From positions 85,601 to 149,600 of the forward strand of contig NZ_JAUORV010000015.1 in assembly GCF_030548205.1 (NCBI RefSeq): DNA of 64,000 bases, read 5' to 3'. The notes beneath the pieces are model-generated. The model did no database searches. It saw nothing but the letters and a program-made list of their open reading frames with translations, and was not told the origin of the DNA. The translations under genes were made by a program, and so were the position numbers. The DNA comes from Aliiglaciecola sp. 3_MG-2023 (GTDB lineage: Bacteria > Pseudomonadota > Gammaproteobacteria > Enterobacterales > Alteromonadaceae). This document shows positions 17,768-27,087 of this stretch, one piece after another. Position 1 is the first letter of the stretch, and every line of letters starts with the position of its first letter.

Positions 17768-18166
17768 CTAGGCTTCCAAATCTTGATAGACTTCTAAAGG
17801 TAAATTGTCTGGATCGGCAAAAAAGGTAAACTCTCGGTTGGTATATTCATCAATGCGAATTGGTTCCGGCGTCACACCTTTTTGCCGTAAATAATCACAA
17901 AAGTCAGTTACTGAGTCCACTTTGAAAGCTAAATGCCTAAGTCCTTGAGCTTCAGGTTTCGAGGGCCTTTGTGGCGCGCCTGGGAACGAAAATAATTCAA
18001 TCTGGCTACCATCAGGCAAGGCTAGGTCGAGTTTGTAGGAATCTCGCTGAGCGCGGTAGTTTTCTGCCAATATTTCACATCCTAAAATATCAGTATAAAA
18101 CGCTTTAGACTGTGCATAGTTGCTGCAAATAATTGCCACATGATGAAAGCCTTTTAATCTCGTCAT
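17768..18166 (-). CDS. GloA2/YaeR-like VOC metalloprotein
   Basis: A 132-residue VOC protein close in pattern to the YaeR/SMU1112c glyoxalase-I-like group: FHHVAIICSNYAQSKAFYTD at the start, LRHLAFKVDSV mid-protein and FFADPDNLPLEVYQ at the end, with metal-ligand positions retained. It could detoxify aldehydes such as methylglyoxal, but the family activity is poorly defined. It is convergent with the SoxR-linked VOC gene and 16 bp downstream of the amylase gene stop codon. Confidence 0.85.
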   Translation of the reverse strand: MTRLKGFHHVAIICSNYAQSKAFYTDILGCEILAENYRAQRDSYKLDLALPDGSQIELFSFPGAPQRPSKPEAQGLRHLAFKVDSVTDFCDYLRQKGVTPEPIRIDEYTNREFTFFADPDNLPLEVYQDLEA

Positions 18167-18182
18167 TATTGTCTCAATTTAG

Positions 18183-20297
18183 TCAATTTATGGGGATAAG
18201 TGATTGCTCTATATCCGCATTTTTCTCAAGGGAGAACGTCTGCACAAGGCTTTTTCCTTGCCAGTCATTAATGGATACTCGAATATCTTTTGGCGCGTAA
18301 TCCGCAAATTTCAGGTGATCAATAACCGCCGAATAGGGCGGGGTATTATCTTTGGAAATGACTTCATATTCTCCCTGTTGGTTTTTCATTTCCGTGGTCA
18401 CTTCTAGTAACGGAAGTGGGTTGGAAAGCGCTTCTGATAGCTGATAATCAAAGCGAATGACCCGCCCTTGCTGTTCAAACCCTAAAAATTCAAGGGGAGC
18501 AATATTTGAATTTCTGACTTTCGAGTTGGCTTTAAGAACCGAATAACTCAATGCTGGCATAGTTATCTGTATTTTATCGCCATCCATATTAAACTCATTG
18601 TTGCCTGCTATCCATTGATAGCCTTTGCTACTGGCAGTTAGGGTAATCGTTTGTGGCTCGCTGGCCGGATTAAAGGCGAGCAAAAACTCGGTAGCCTGCT
18701 GTTTGTCCACCCGTGAAATGGCAAATGCATACTGACTGCCTTCACTTGGGCGAGTAAAAGTAACACCTCGACGCAAGGTTGGGTGGTCCATACGCAGTTG
18801 GGCTAACCTTTGCAAAGCGCGATATAACGGATGATTTTGATCAAAATTCTCTGATGCGGTGGTGGCATCAGTGCCAAGCAAGTCCAATTCATTGTATGCT
18901 GCTACTTGTGAGGCAAACATGTCTTCTCGCGCGCCAACGTCTCCCCCTGTGCCAACGAAACCTTGTTCATCACCGTAATAGATCACTGGAATCCCCCGGG
19001 ATAAATACATGAAAGTGTGGGAAAGTATAGCTCGCTGGAGTTTTTCCTCTTCACTGGCATTGGGCAAGCTCTGATTAATAAATAGCCCAGCTCGTCCCAT
19101 GTGGTGATTGCCTAAAAAATTCATTAATAAATCTGCTTGGCTATCATTGTCATTGTAAAAGTCGTCATTTTCAACCAGTTGAAATACTTTAGAAGGAGGG
19201 GCGTTACGATAAAACACATCGGTCGCGGCGGCTTGAAAGCCAAAATCCAAAACTGAAGGCATATTCCCTAATGTGGTATAACTGCTCAGTTCAATAGGAT
19301 CTGCACTATACACTTCACCAAATATATGGAAATTAGGTATGGCCTGTTGTTTCGCATGGCTTAAAATAGCGGGGCTGAAGCTTGACCAAAAGCTCATATC
19401 CACGTGTTTGACTGTATCGATTCGAAATCCATCAGGTTTGAATTCACTAATAATGTTTTTATATATTTCAATCATGCCGTTAAGCACTTGTGGATCTTTT
19501 GTGTTCAAGTCGTCTAAACCTGAGAAATCGCCATTAATTAAGCTTTCACCCTGCCAAATACTATCGCCTTGGTTGTTATAATATTTAGGATCATTTAGCC
19601 AAGAGGGGACTTTGTCATTTTCGTATCCTGGGGGAACAAACGGCGTGTATTTGTCCCCAGATTCAACTTGAGCAACAGATTTATACGGACAGCTAGGTTC
19701 GTCTGTATAGCTACCATCGGGGTTATGGCATTCTCGATAACTGATGACATCCGCCGTATGATTGGTAATGATATCGAAAAATATTTTGATGCCTTTGTTG
19801 TGGGCAGCGTTAATTAAATCTTTAAGATCTTGATGACTACCAAAATGTGGGTCGATTTGCGTAAAGTCGAGTATCCAGTAACCGTGATGGCCATAACCGT
19901 CGTTTTGAATGGCTTTGTTGCGTAAAATCGGCGTCATCCAGATGGCGCTGATCCCTAAATTTTTTAAATAATCTAATTTTTGTTCTAAGCCTTTAATATC
20001 ACCGCCGTGAAAACCTTTCATATGGTCAATGATATTGCCACCTTGAGAAATGGGGATTGAGGCAGAGCCCTTATCGTTTTCTGGATTGCCATTATAAAAA
20101 CGGTCAGGTATCACAAAATAGAAAATATCGTCGCGCACGTCTCGATTGAGGTAATCACTATAGATATCAGGATAAGACAAGGTAATGGGGTCAAGGGCGG
20201 GTTTTTGACTGCCTGTTACCGGTTGGTTTTGGTCTGAACAAGCGGATAAAACAGAGCTAACGAACAATAACCTAAGTAAACGGTTTAGTAATTTCAT
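18183..20297 (-). CDS. GH13 alpha-amylase-family lipoprotein with altered catalytic motif
   Basis: A 704-residue lipoprotein (lipobox LSAC at residues 17-20). The GH13 barrel is evident: GGDIKGLEQKLDYLKNLGISAIWMTPI, the nucleophile Asp in GFRIDTVKHVD, and the acid/base Glu in FHIFGEVYS. Region IV reads NFLGNHHMGR where relatives have NHDMGR, so the third catalytic Asp appears to be His399 (codon at 19101-19103); one base change, GAC to CAC, would explain it. A C-terminal beta domain and ~130-residue tail follow. It is likely anchored in the envelope for alpha-glucan or maltodextrin use, but activity is questionable. No other maltose genes are adjacent. Confidence 0.9.
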   Translation of the reverse strand: MKLLNRLLRLLFVSSVLSACSDQNQPVTGSQKPALDPITLSYPDIYSDYLNRDVRDDIFYFVIPDRFYNGNPENDKGSASIPISQGGNIIDHMKGFHGGDIKGLEQKLDYLKNLGISAIWMTPILRNKAIQNDGYGHHGYWILDFTQIDPHFGSHQDLKDLINAAHNKGIKIFFDIITNHTADVISYRECHNPDGSYTDEPSCPYKSVAQVESGDKYTPFVPPGYENDKVPSWLNDPKYYNNQGDSIWQGESLINGDFSGLDDLNTKDPQVLNGMIEIYKNIISEFKPDGFRIDTVKHVDMSFWSSFSPAILSHAKQQAIPNFHIFGEVYSADPIELSSYTTLGNMPSVLDFGFQAAATDVFYRNAPPSKVFQLVENDDFYNDNDSQADLLMNFLGNHHMGRAGLFINQSLPNASEEEKLQRAILSHTFMYLSRGIPVIYYGDEQGFVGTGGDVGAREDMFASQVAAYNELDLLGTDATTASENFDQNHPLYRALQRLAQLRMDHPTLRRGVTFTRPSEGSQYAFAISRVDKQQATEFLLAFNPASEPQTITLTASSKGYQWIAGNNEFNMDGDKIQITMPALSYSVLKANSKVRNSNIAPLEFLGFEQQGRVIRFDYQLSEALSNPLPLLEVTTEMKNQQGEYEVISKDNTPPYSAVIDHLKFADYAPKDIRVSINDWQGKSLVQTFSLEKNADIEQSLIPIN

Positions 20298-20315
20298 GTT
20301 GGGCTCTCTGTTAAT

Positions 20316-21287
20316 TTACGGTAATTCACAACCACGAGCTGTGACAAATAGTGAATACCAATGCTCCCTTGATAATTCAATTTGTGAAGCTTGGGCGCAA
20401 CCTTTGATACGCATTGAATTTGTGGTGCCAATAATAGGTTGAATTTTAGCGGGGTGACGCATTAAGAAAGCAAGTAAAATAGCTTCTGGTGATGTTTGGT
20501 AATCCGCTGCAAGTTTGTTAACCAAAGCTGCTGTTTGTTGAATATGTACTGGCTGATTCAGCAAACTTTTGCCGGTTAATATGCCTTGGCAGAGGCTTCC
20601 CCAGGCTTGTACCTGAACGTTATTTAACTGGCAATATTCCATGGTGCCAGTAGCAAAAGACAGGTCTTTTGCTTGGGGGTTATTTGCCAGCACGGCATCT
20701 TCTAAGAAATCTAAATGGGTTAAATTTAACTCGATTTGGTTGGCGACCAGGGGGACCTCGAGGGCATGCTGCAATAGCTTCATTTGATGTGAATTTTGAT
20801 TCGAAACCCCAAAATGCTTGACCTTGCCACTGTTTTTTAGAATGGAAAATGCTTCGGCAACCTCGTGGGCGTCCATTAACGGATCGGGTCGGTGGAGTAG
20901 TAATATATCGATATAATCTGTATTGAGCCGGTTAAGTATGCCGTCTACAGATGATAAAAGGTATTGTTTAGAAAAGTCGAAACGTTTAGGACCTTGTTCA
21001 TCTTCAAATACAATTCCACATTTAGATTGTATTAAAATATTTTCCCGTAATTCCGGACGTGCTTTTAGTACTTCTCCAAAAACCTGTTCCGCTTTTCCCA
21101 TGGTGTAAATATCAGCGTGGTCAAAACTGTTAATTCCACATGCAAGGGCTGAGTCAATTACATCATGGGCCTGTTTAACATGTTTGGATTCAAATGGTGA
21201 TTTTCCCCATTCTCCACCTAGTCCCATACAGCCCAAAAAAATTGGGCTCATGTTGGGAAAATACGAATTCAATGGTATTTGTTTCAT
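20316..21287 (-). CDS. Aldo/keto reductase, YdhF-like
   Basis: A 323-residue (beta/alpha)8 NADPH-dependent oxidoreductase. The catalytic tetrad is visible: Asp and Tyr in FDHADIYTMG, Lys in IQSKCGI, His in ILLLHRPDP. QPIIGTTNSMRI is the cofactor-binding end. ATG 21287 is chosen; a TTG at 21308 would add seven residues. It lies 18 bp upstream of the amylase gene on the same strand, so the two may be co-transcribed. The substrate is unknown. Confidence 0.9.
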   Translation of the reverse strand: MKQIPLNSYFPNMSPIFLGCMGLGGEWGKSPFESKHVKQAHDVIDSALACGINSFDHADIYTMGKAEQVFGEVLKARPELRENILIQSKCGIVFEDEQGPKRFDFSKQYLLSSVDGILNRLNTDYIDILLLHRPDPLMDAHEVAEAFSILKNSGKVKHFGVSNQNSHQMKLLQHALEVPLVANQIELNLTHLDFLEDAVLANNPQAKDLSFATGTMEYCQLNNVQVQAWGSLCQGILTGKSLLNQPVHIQQTAALVNKLAADYQTSPEAILLAFLMRHPAKIQPIIGTTNSMRIKGCAQASQIELSREHWYSLFVTARGCELP

Positions 21288-21400
21288 GCCAGCATCTTTT
21301 AAAATCAATTAATCTGTTCATTCTAATCAGTTTACATAAAGATTACATTGAATACGTATGCCCTAGCTAACTAAAAACCATTTTGAACACCGTCCTATGT

Positions 21401-22399
21401 CTAATGATATTCCAAATCTCGCACTTTTCCCCAAAACACACGGTATGAGAACAAGGTGTACGCAAAAATACAGGGAATAACAATCAGTGCGCCATACAAG
21501 ATGACACGCAGAGATTCCGGGGCGCTAGCAGCTTGCCAAATATTGAGTTCACCGGGCACAACAAAAGGATAAAAACTAAACGCCAATCCTAAGAAACTAA
21601 AGGTGAAAATGGCGGTACACAGCACGAAGGGCAACCAGCAACCTGCATCATCTTTAAGGGGCAGTTTTTGTAATGTGAAGTAACCAATGACAAAAAAGGC
21701 AAAACACAATATGGGCACCAAGGCAATTAAATAGGCTAGGGGAGGTTGGGTCCAACGTTCGAATACAAACGAGTTAATGAGGGGATTAATTATACACACA
21801 GCCAAAATCCCAACGAGACATACTTTTCCTGCATTTTTTGCCCATTTTATTGCTCTTAGTTGCAACTGGCCTTCGGCTTTCATGATCAACCAACAAGCAC
21901 CAATTAATGCATATGCCATTGCTACGCCAGCGGCACTGAGTAGGCTAAATGCTACTGACTTCAAACTAATTTCAAAGCCCATAACAAACATGCCCAACAT
22001 GTAACCCTGAGCCGCTGCGGCAATAAAAGAACCCAACTTAAATAACTTGTCCCATCGGTCTTTTTTATGGGCGATTACCTTGGCTCTAAAATCGAAGGAT
22101 ACGCCACGAATAATTAAGCCAATGAGTAAGATTGCTGTTGGTAAATAAAGTGCTTTTAAAATAATACTGTGAGCACTGGGAAAGGCGACTAACATCAATC
22201 CAACTGCCAACACTAACCAAGTTTCATTGGCATCCCAAAATGGGCCGATTGAGGCGATCATTTTGTCTCTTTGTTGTTGATTATCCATGGGTAACAGTAA
22301 ACCCACACCCAAGTCGTAACCGTCGAGAATGGCGTATACGAGTACGGAAAACGCCATTAAACCAGCAAAAATGATGGGTAACTGATGATCTAAAATCAT
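21401..22399 (-). CDS. cydB: Cytochrome bd-type quinol oxidase subunit II
   Basis: A 332-residue inner-membrane subunit with about eight to nine helices. It begins LPIIFAGLMAFSVLVYAILDGYDLGVG, the family N-terminal signature, followed by FWDANETWLVLAVG. It pairs with CydA to oxidise quinol and reduce O2. Its start overlaps the cydA stop by 4 bases (ATGA). No small CydX-type ORF is obvious after the stop. Confidence 0.95.
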   Translation of the reverse strand: MILDHQLPIIFAGLMAFSVLVYAILDGYDLGVGLLLPMDNQQQRDKMIASIGPFWDANETWLVLAVGLMLVAFPSAHSIILKALYLPTAILLIGLIIRGVSFDFRAKVIAHKKDRWDKLFKLGSFIAAAAQGYMLGMFVMGFEISLKSVAFSLLSAAGVAMAYALIGACWLIMKAEGQLQLRAIKWAKNAGKVCLVGILAVCIINPLINSFVFERWTQPPLAYLIALVPILCFAFFVIGYFTLQKLPLKDDAGCWLPFVLCTAIFTFSFLGLAFSFYPFVVPGELNIWQAASAPESLRVILYGALIVIPCIFAYTLFSYRVFWGKVRDLEYH

Positions 22400-23760
22400 T
22401 GGCTTTCCTCCGCCGTTGCTCTGGTGCGTGCGGGTGTGTATTCAGCCGCATCGTATTCTTCAATTTCCACAGACTTTCTAGCCATGTAAAACAAGGTTTT
22501 TATGTAAGCAAATAACAAGAATGCATAAAGGGACAGATACATGGCTAAGCTCACTCCAACATTTTCTGGTGCGATATCTGTTACCGCATCTGCGGTGGTT
22601 AAAATACCGCTCACCAAGTAGGGTTGACGGCCAATTTCAGTAACGTACCAGCCCGCTAAAGTTGCCACCCAACCAGAAAAAGTCATGCCAATAAAAAATT
22701 TCAACATCCAAGGGGCAAGTGAACCTTTTCGCCACAAGAAATAACTTGCCACCCAACTACTGAATAACATCAGCATGCCTAAGCCAACCATGATTCTAAA
22801 ACCGTAAAACACAGGCTTAACGGGCGGATGTTTACCCTCAAACTCGTTTAGACCTCTAATTTGTCCATCGGGATCATGGGTTAAAATTACACTGGCCATT
22901 TTCGGTATGGCAATCTCAAAATGATTTGTACGTTGTTCTTCATCAGGGACTGCAAATAATAGCAGTGGCGCACCATTTGTTGTTTCCCAGACGCCTTCCA
23001 TTGCTGCCACTTTTTGCGGTTGATGCTCGAAAGTGTTGAGTCCATGCATATCACCCATAACCACTTGTAAAGGGGTCAGTATGGCCGCTAGAAAAATTGC
23101 GGTTTTTAAAGCCAGATTAGGCGCTTTTTTGTTGTCACCGCGAAGGATTCGGTAAGCCGAAATGCCTGCAATTAGAAAACAAATGGTTAATCCTGATGCT
23201 AACAGCATGTGCCCTAAACGATAGGGGAAGGATGGGTTAAAGATAATTTCAAACCAGTCCACTGCATAAGCGACACCATCACGCATCTCAAAACCTGTAG
23301 GAGTATGCATCCAAGAGTTGAGGGCCAAAATCCAAAATGCAGAAAGTGATGTCCCTATAGCAACAATAAAGGTTGATAAGGTATGGAGCCAGGGAGGCAC
23401 GCGATTAATGCCAAATAGCATGACTCCCAGAAACGTTGCTTCTAGGAAAAATGCAGTCATGATTTCGTAAGCGAGAAGAGGTCCTGCAATATTGCCTACC
23501 GTGCCCATAAAACCAGGCCAGTTGGTGCCAAATTGAAATGACATCGTAATTCCGCTCACTACGCCCATTGCAAATGTAAGGGCAAACACTTTTACCCAAA
23601 ATCGATAAATTCGCATCCATACAGGGTGCTTACTAATGTGAAAACGAACGCGAAAATAGAAAAGCATCCAACACATAGCAATGCTAATCGCTGGAAATAA
23701 AATGTGAAAACTAATATTTGCTGCAAATTGAATGCGAGAGAGTAGCATTACGTCTGCCAT
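22396..23760 (-). CDS. cydA: Cytochrome bd-type quinol oxidase subunit I (CIO-like)
   Basis: A 454-residue haem-bearing subunit. It starts LLSRIQFAANISFHILFPAISI, with the conserved His, GRQPYLVSGIL near the C-terminus, and haem-ligand regions around MSFQFGTNWPGF and HQPQKVAAMEGVWET. The Q-loop between helices VI and VII is short, as in the cyanide-insensitive oxidase (CIO) subgroup and unlike long-loop E. coli CydA. Such oxidases allow respiration at low O2 or with cyanide or sulfide. It is about 110 bp downstream of a GbsR-like regulator gene on the same strand. Confidence 0.95.
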   Translation of the reverse strand: MADVMLLSRIQFAANISFHILFPAISIAMCWMLFYFRVRFHISKHPVWMRIYRFWVKVFALTFAMGVVSGITMSFQFGTNWPGFMGTVGNIAGPLLAYEIMTAFFLEATFLGVMLFGINRVPPWLHTLSTFIVAIGTSLSAFWILALNSWMHTPTGFEMRDGVAYAVDWFEIIFNPSFPYRLGHMLLASGLTICFLIAGISAYRILRGDNKKAPNLALKTAIFLAAILTPLQVVMGDMHGLNTFEHQPQKVAAMEGVWETTNGAPLLLFAVPDEEQRTNHFEIAIPKMASVILTHDPDGQIRGLNEFEGKHPPVKPVFYGFRIMVGLGMLMLFSSWVASYFLWRKGSLAPWMLKFFIGMTFSGWVATLAGWYVTEIGRQPYLVSGILTTADAVTDIAPENVGVSLAMYLSLYAFLLFAYIKTLFYMARKSVEIEEYDAAEYTPARTRATAEESQ

Positions 23761-23869
23761 TGAAAACCCCTAGCGGCGCTGATTTTAGCCGTGTTTAATT
23801 AATCTTAAAACTTGATGAATTTACCCTACTTACGGCGATAATCTGCTGTCTAACCTGAACCCTTTTGAA

Positions 23870-24415
23870 TTAACTACTTTTTAAAAACTTATCCTTCATA
23901 TCTAAAACTTTACCTACCCCGGAACCTAGCTTCATTAAGGTTGATAGCTTTTCTGGACTTAAGCGCTGCAACTCTTCACTCCACTGAGTCACGTTTTCCA
24001 ATAAGTCATGAATTTCTTTTAACTGTTGTTGGGCATATTCTTCTTGTTGATTCGCCGGCGTAACTAAAAGGGTATCTCGAAGGACGCTCATAGTGGGCTC
24101 AATTTCTCGTTTACGACGCTCTTCAAATACCTTGTTTGCCATATCCCAAATGCTACCTAAAGATTTAAAGTAATCTTTTCGATCTCCAGGCACATGATGC
24201 ATTTGTACTAGCCGCCATGACTGTAATTCCTTCAATCCCATACTGACATTCCCGCGAGAAACATTCAGAGCTTCAGCAATGTCATTGGCGCTTAAAGGCT
24301 CTTCACTTATTACTAAAAGCGCATACATTTGCCCGACAGTGCGGTTAAACCCCCAGCGGCTGCCCATTTCACCAAAATGCATAACGAAGGTTTCTATCAT
24401 GGGTGTCATTTTCAT
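23870..24415 (-). CDS. GbsR/MarR-family transcriptional regulator
   Basis: A 181-residue winged-helix protein with the GbsR pattern: FGEMGSRWGFNRTVGQMYALLVISEEPLSANDIAEALNVSRGNVSMGLKELQSWRLV, then RKDYFKS and a C-terminal helical dimer region. GbsR-type proteins are usually repressors. Its position just upstream of cydAB on the same strand suggests it controls the oxidase or itself. Dyads overlap its own promoter (24433-24456), consistent with autoregulation. The ligand is unknown. Confidence 0.88.
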   Translation of the reverse strand: MKMTPMIETFVMHFGEMGSRWGFNRTVGQMYALLVISEEPLSANDIAEALNVSRGNVSMGLKELQSWRLVQMHHVPGDRKDYFKSLGSIWDMANKVFEERRKREIEPTMSVLRDTLLVTPANQQEEYAQQQLKEIHDLLENVTQWSEELQRLSPEKLSTLMKLGSGVGKVLDMKDKFLKSS

Positions 24416-24438
24416 GGATAATTATCTCTTTTCTGAAG

Positions 24439-24484
24439 TTTCAGTAATTTCTGAAAATTATAAACGTTAATTGATGTAGATCAA
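24439..24484 (-). promoter_or_regulatory. Promoter of the regulator-cydAB region with FNR-type box and dyad
   Basis: Read on the minus strand: -35 TTGATC (24484-24479), 16-bp spacer, -10 TATAAT (24462-24457). TTGAT-GTAG-ATCAA (24471-24484) is a perfect FNR/ANR consensus box overlapping the -35, a position expected to repress. Just downstream of the -10 is the dyad TTTCAG-TAATTT-CTGAAA (24439-24456), with an adjacent CTGAA-GT-TTCAG (24433-24444), a likely GbsR-like operator. Confidence 0.7.
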
Positions 24485-24984
24485 ATATTATTTTGTTTAT
24501 TTGTGATTATGGGAGCAGGAAGGTTATCTCTCGATAGGTTCTTTGGCTTCGAAAAACGAACAGCATAATCCATCCTTTTCCAGTTTAGTTAGTCTGCTAC
24601 AGGTTAACTAAACTGTCTGTTAAAAAAAGCTGCGATCACCTTTATATGGGGGGTGTGCAAAGTACCAATTTTATTTAATTCACTATTAAAAAATCGAAAA
24701 CATCAAATCAACCCCACCCACTTTAGAATTCATGAGCCTAATTCATGTATTAATGAAATTATATCATTTTTATTCATGTGTTAATCCGCGTATAAAACAC
24801 TCTCTCCTTTGACTTACGACTTATATAAAAATTGCAGTGCCTTTTGATTACGTGACTTAGGTTCTGGCGATAGTGTCGCGAAAGCATTTATTGATTAACA
24901 AAGTCGTTAGTTAAAGCGGGAATGTCCATACAGGGCAGAAGATAAATTTAGGTTTTGTCGCAGATAAATTGGATACAGATCAGC
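24485..24984. other. 500-bp intergenic region with repeated ATTCATG motifs upstream of mesX
   Basis: No convincing gene is seen here. ATTCATG occurs at 24728, 24741 and 24772. The last two extend to 14-bp direct repeats, ATTCATGTATTAAT and ATTCATGTGTTAAT, differing at one base and spaced 31 bp apart (about three helical turns). The first also forms TTCAT-N6-ATGAA (24742-24757). A TATAAA follows near 24790. This looks like a regulator-binding promoter for mesXD. No MetJ-box array or SAM riboswitch was recognised. Confidence 0.45.
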
Positions 24985-25959
24985 ATGAATAAAGAGTTTA
25001 CATTTACCATTAACAGCGTCGCCTTTGATGAAGACTATCATCCATCGGAGAATACTCGTATCACTACCAACTTCGCTAATTTGGCGAGGGGGCAGAGCCG
25101 TCAAGCAAACTTGCGTAATGCGCTTAATATGATCGACAACAGTTTCAACGGTATGGCGTGTTGGGATAATCCAAATGGAAACCGCTATTCTGTGGGGTTG
25201 GATATCATCACCGTCGATATTGACATTGAGGGCAGTGGTCGTAGCTTTCCATCGATTGAAATATTAAAAACCACTATCGTAGATCATAGAACCAATAAGC
25301 GCATAGACGGCATTGTGGGCAATAATTTCTCGTCTTATCTGCGAGACTATGATTTCAGTGTTTTATTGTTAGAACATAATAAGAACCAGCCGAAATTTAG
25401 CATCCCGGATAACTTTGGCGATCTGCATGGCAAACTATTTAAATCTTTCGTTAACTCAGACGCCTACAAACAGCATTTTACAAAGCTACCTGTTATTTGT
25501 CTCAGTGTTTCGGATAACAAAACCTATTATCGGACAGAAAATCAACATCCCATATTAGGTGTTGAATATCAGGCAAGCGATTCATCTTTGACGGAACTCT
25601 ATTTCAAAAAAATGGGCTTGCAGGTACGCTATTTTATGCCGCCGAATAGCGTAGCGCCACTGGCTTTTTATTCCTGTGGAGATTTGCTAAATGATTACAC
25701 AGCACTAGAGCTGATCAGCACCATTAGCACTATGGAAACCTTCCAAAAAATCTATCGACCAGAGATTTATAACGCCAATGCCGTTGCTGGCCAGTGTTAT
25801 CAACCGAATTTACAAAATCAGGATCATTCAATTACTCAAATTGTGTATGACCGGGAAGAGCGCAGCCAGTTGGCAAATGAGCAAGGAAAATTCGCTGAAG
25901 AGCATTTCATCAAACCTTACCAACGTGTCCTTGAACAGTGGTCTGCTAATTACGCTTAA
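24985..25959 (+). CDS. mesX: MesX (DUF1852), partner of folate-independent methionine synthase
   Basis: A 324-residue DUF1852 protein (MNKEFTFTINSVAFDEDYHP, then GRSFPSIEILKTTIVDHRTNKRIDGIVGNN region). DUF1852 proteins are known partners required by MesD-type core methionine synthases, which do not use methyl-folate. ATG 24985 is preferred with GGAT about 10 bases upstream; a TTG at 24955 would extend it by ten residues. The mesD gene begins 30 bp downstream. The family call is firm; the biochemical role (possibly O2-dependent methyl-donor handling) is inference. Confidence 0.88.
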   Translation: MNKEFTFTINSVAFDEDYHPSENTRITTNFANLARGQSRQANLRNALNMIDNSFNGMACWDNPNGNRYSVGLDIITVDIDIEGSGRSFPSIEILKTTIVDHRTNKRIDGIVGNNFSSYLRDYDFSVLLLEHNKNQPKFSIPDNFGDLHGKLFKSFVNSDAYKQHFTKLPVICLSVSDNKTYYRTENQHPILGVEYQASDSSLTELYFKKMGLQVRYFMPPNSVAPLAFYSCGDLLNDYTALELISTISTMETFQKIYRPEIYNANAVAGQCYQPNLQNQDHSITQIVYDREERSQLANEQGKFAEEHFIKPYQRVLEQWSANYA

Positions 25960-25989
25960 TCATCAACCTAATATAAGATTTTATTCATT

Positions 25990-27018
25990 ATGAAAACACT
26001 ACTACCTACCTCAACTGCGGGCAGTCTGCCTAAACCTGCATGGCTTGCACAACCTGAGACACTTTGGTCACCATGGAAATTGCAAGATGAAGAGCTAATT
26101 GAAGGCAAGCGAGATGCGTTACGTCTATCACTTCAAGATCAGCAACAAGCTGGGATTGATATCGTCAGTGATGGTGAACAAACCCGCCAGCATTTTGTAA
26201 CTACTTTTATTGAACACCTTGATGGGGTTGATTTTGAAAAGCGTAAGACTGTGAAAATTCGCGATCGCTATGATGCCAGCGTACCCACAGTGGTTGGTGC
26301 TGTTGCTCGTCAAAAAACAGTTTTTGTTGAAGATGCTAAATTTTTACGAAAGCAAACCAAACAACCCATTAAATGGGCGCTTCCCGGGCCGATGACGATG
26401 ATTGATACCTTGTTTGATGATCATTATAAAAGTCGCGAAAAATTAGCTTGGGAGTTCGCTAAAATTCTTAATCAAGAAGCCAAAGAGTTAGAGGCGGCCG
26501 GGGTTGATATTATTCAATTCGACGAGCCCGCCTTTAATGTGTTTTTTGATGAGGTAAATGATTGGGGTATCGCTACTTTGGAACGGGCAATTGAAGGGCT
26601 CAAATGTCAAACTGCGGTACACATTTGTTATGGTTATGGCATAAAAGCCAATACGGATTGGAAAAAGACCTTGGGCTCAGAGTGGCGGCAATATGAAAAA
26701 GCCTTTCCCAAATTGCAAACATCGAATATCGATATAGTTTCATTGGAATGTCAAAACTCTCGAGTTCCTATGGATCTTATTGAACTTCTTAGAGGTAAAA
26801 AAGTGATGGTAGGGGCCATTGATGTGGCAACTAATAAAGTAGAGACTCCTGAGGAAGTCGCTAATACCTTGCGAAAGGCCCTTGAGTTTGTCGATGCTGA
26901 CAAACTATACCCATCGACCAACTGTGGTATGGCTCCTTTGCCGCAACAGGTGGCTCGCGCCAAATTATCCGCATTATCCGCGGGCACTGAATTACTGCGA
27001 AGCGAGCTTAAAAACTAA
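25990..27018 (+). CDS. mesD: MesD-type core methionine synthase
   Basis: A 342-residue protein corresponding to the C-terminal catalytic half of MetE. It has LPTSTAGSLPKPAWL at the start, SDGEQTRQHF, FDEPAF, zinc-ligand His and Cys in AVHICYGYG and STNCGMAPLP, and the substrate region VSLECQNSR. It lacks the N-terminal folate-binding half, so the methyl donor is not methyl-tetrahydrofolate. The mesX neighbour places it in the MesD family. It makes methionine from homocysteine without cobalamin. Confidence 0.9.
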   Translation: MKTLLPTSTAGSLPKPAWLAQPETLWSPWKLQDEELIEGKRDALRLSLQDQQQAGIDIVSDGEQTRQHFVTTFIEHLDGVDFEKRKTVKIRDRYDASVPTVVGAVARQKTVFVEDAKFLRKQTKQPIKWALPGPMTMIDTLFDDHYKSREKLAWEFAKILNQEAKELEAAGVDIIQFDEPAFNVFFDEVNDWGIATLERAIEGLKCQTAVHICYGYGIKANTDWKKTLGSEWRQYEKAFPKLQTSNIDIVSLECQNSRVPMDLIELLRGKKVMVGAIDVATNKVETPEEVANTLRKALEFVDADKLYPSTNCGMAPLPQQVARAKLSALSAGTELLRSELKN

Positions 27019-27087
27019 TAACACTCAAGTTTAAACATGGAAAACTTAACGTCTGCAGTTTAATCTACTTAAATAGTAAAAAAGACT

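Noticed and set aside
24485..24984. MetJ boxes or a SAM riboswitch before mesX
   Set aside because: No AGACGTCT-type repeats or riboswitch core could be found.
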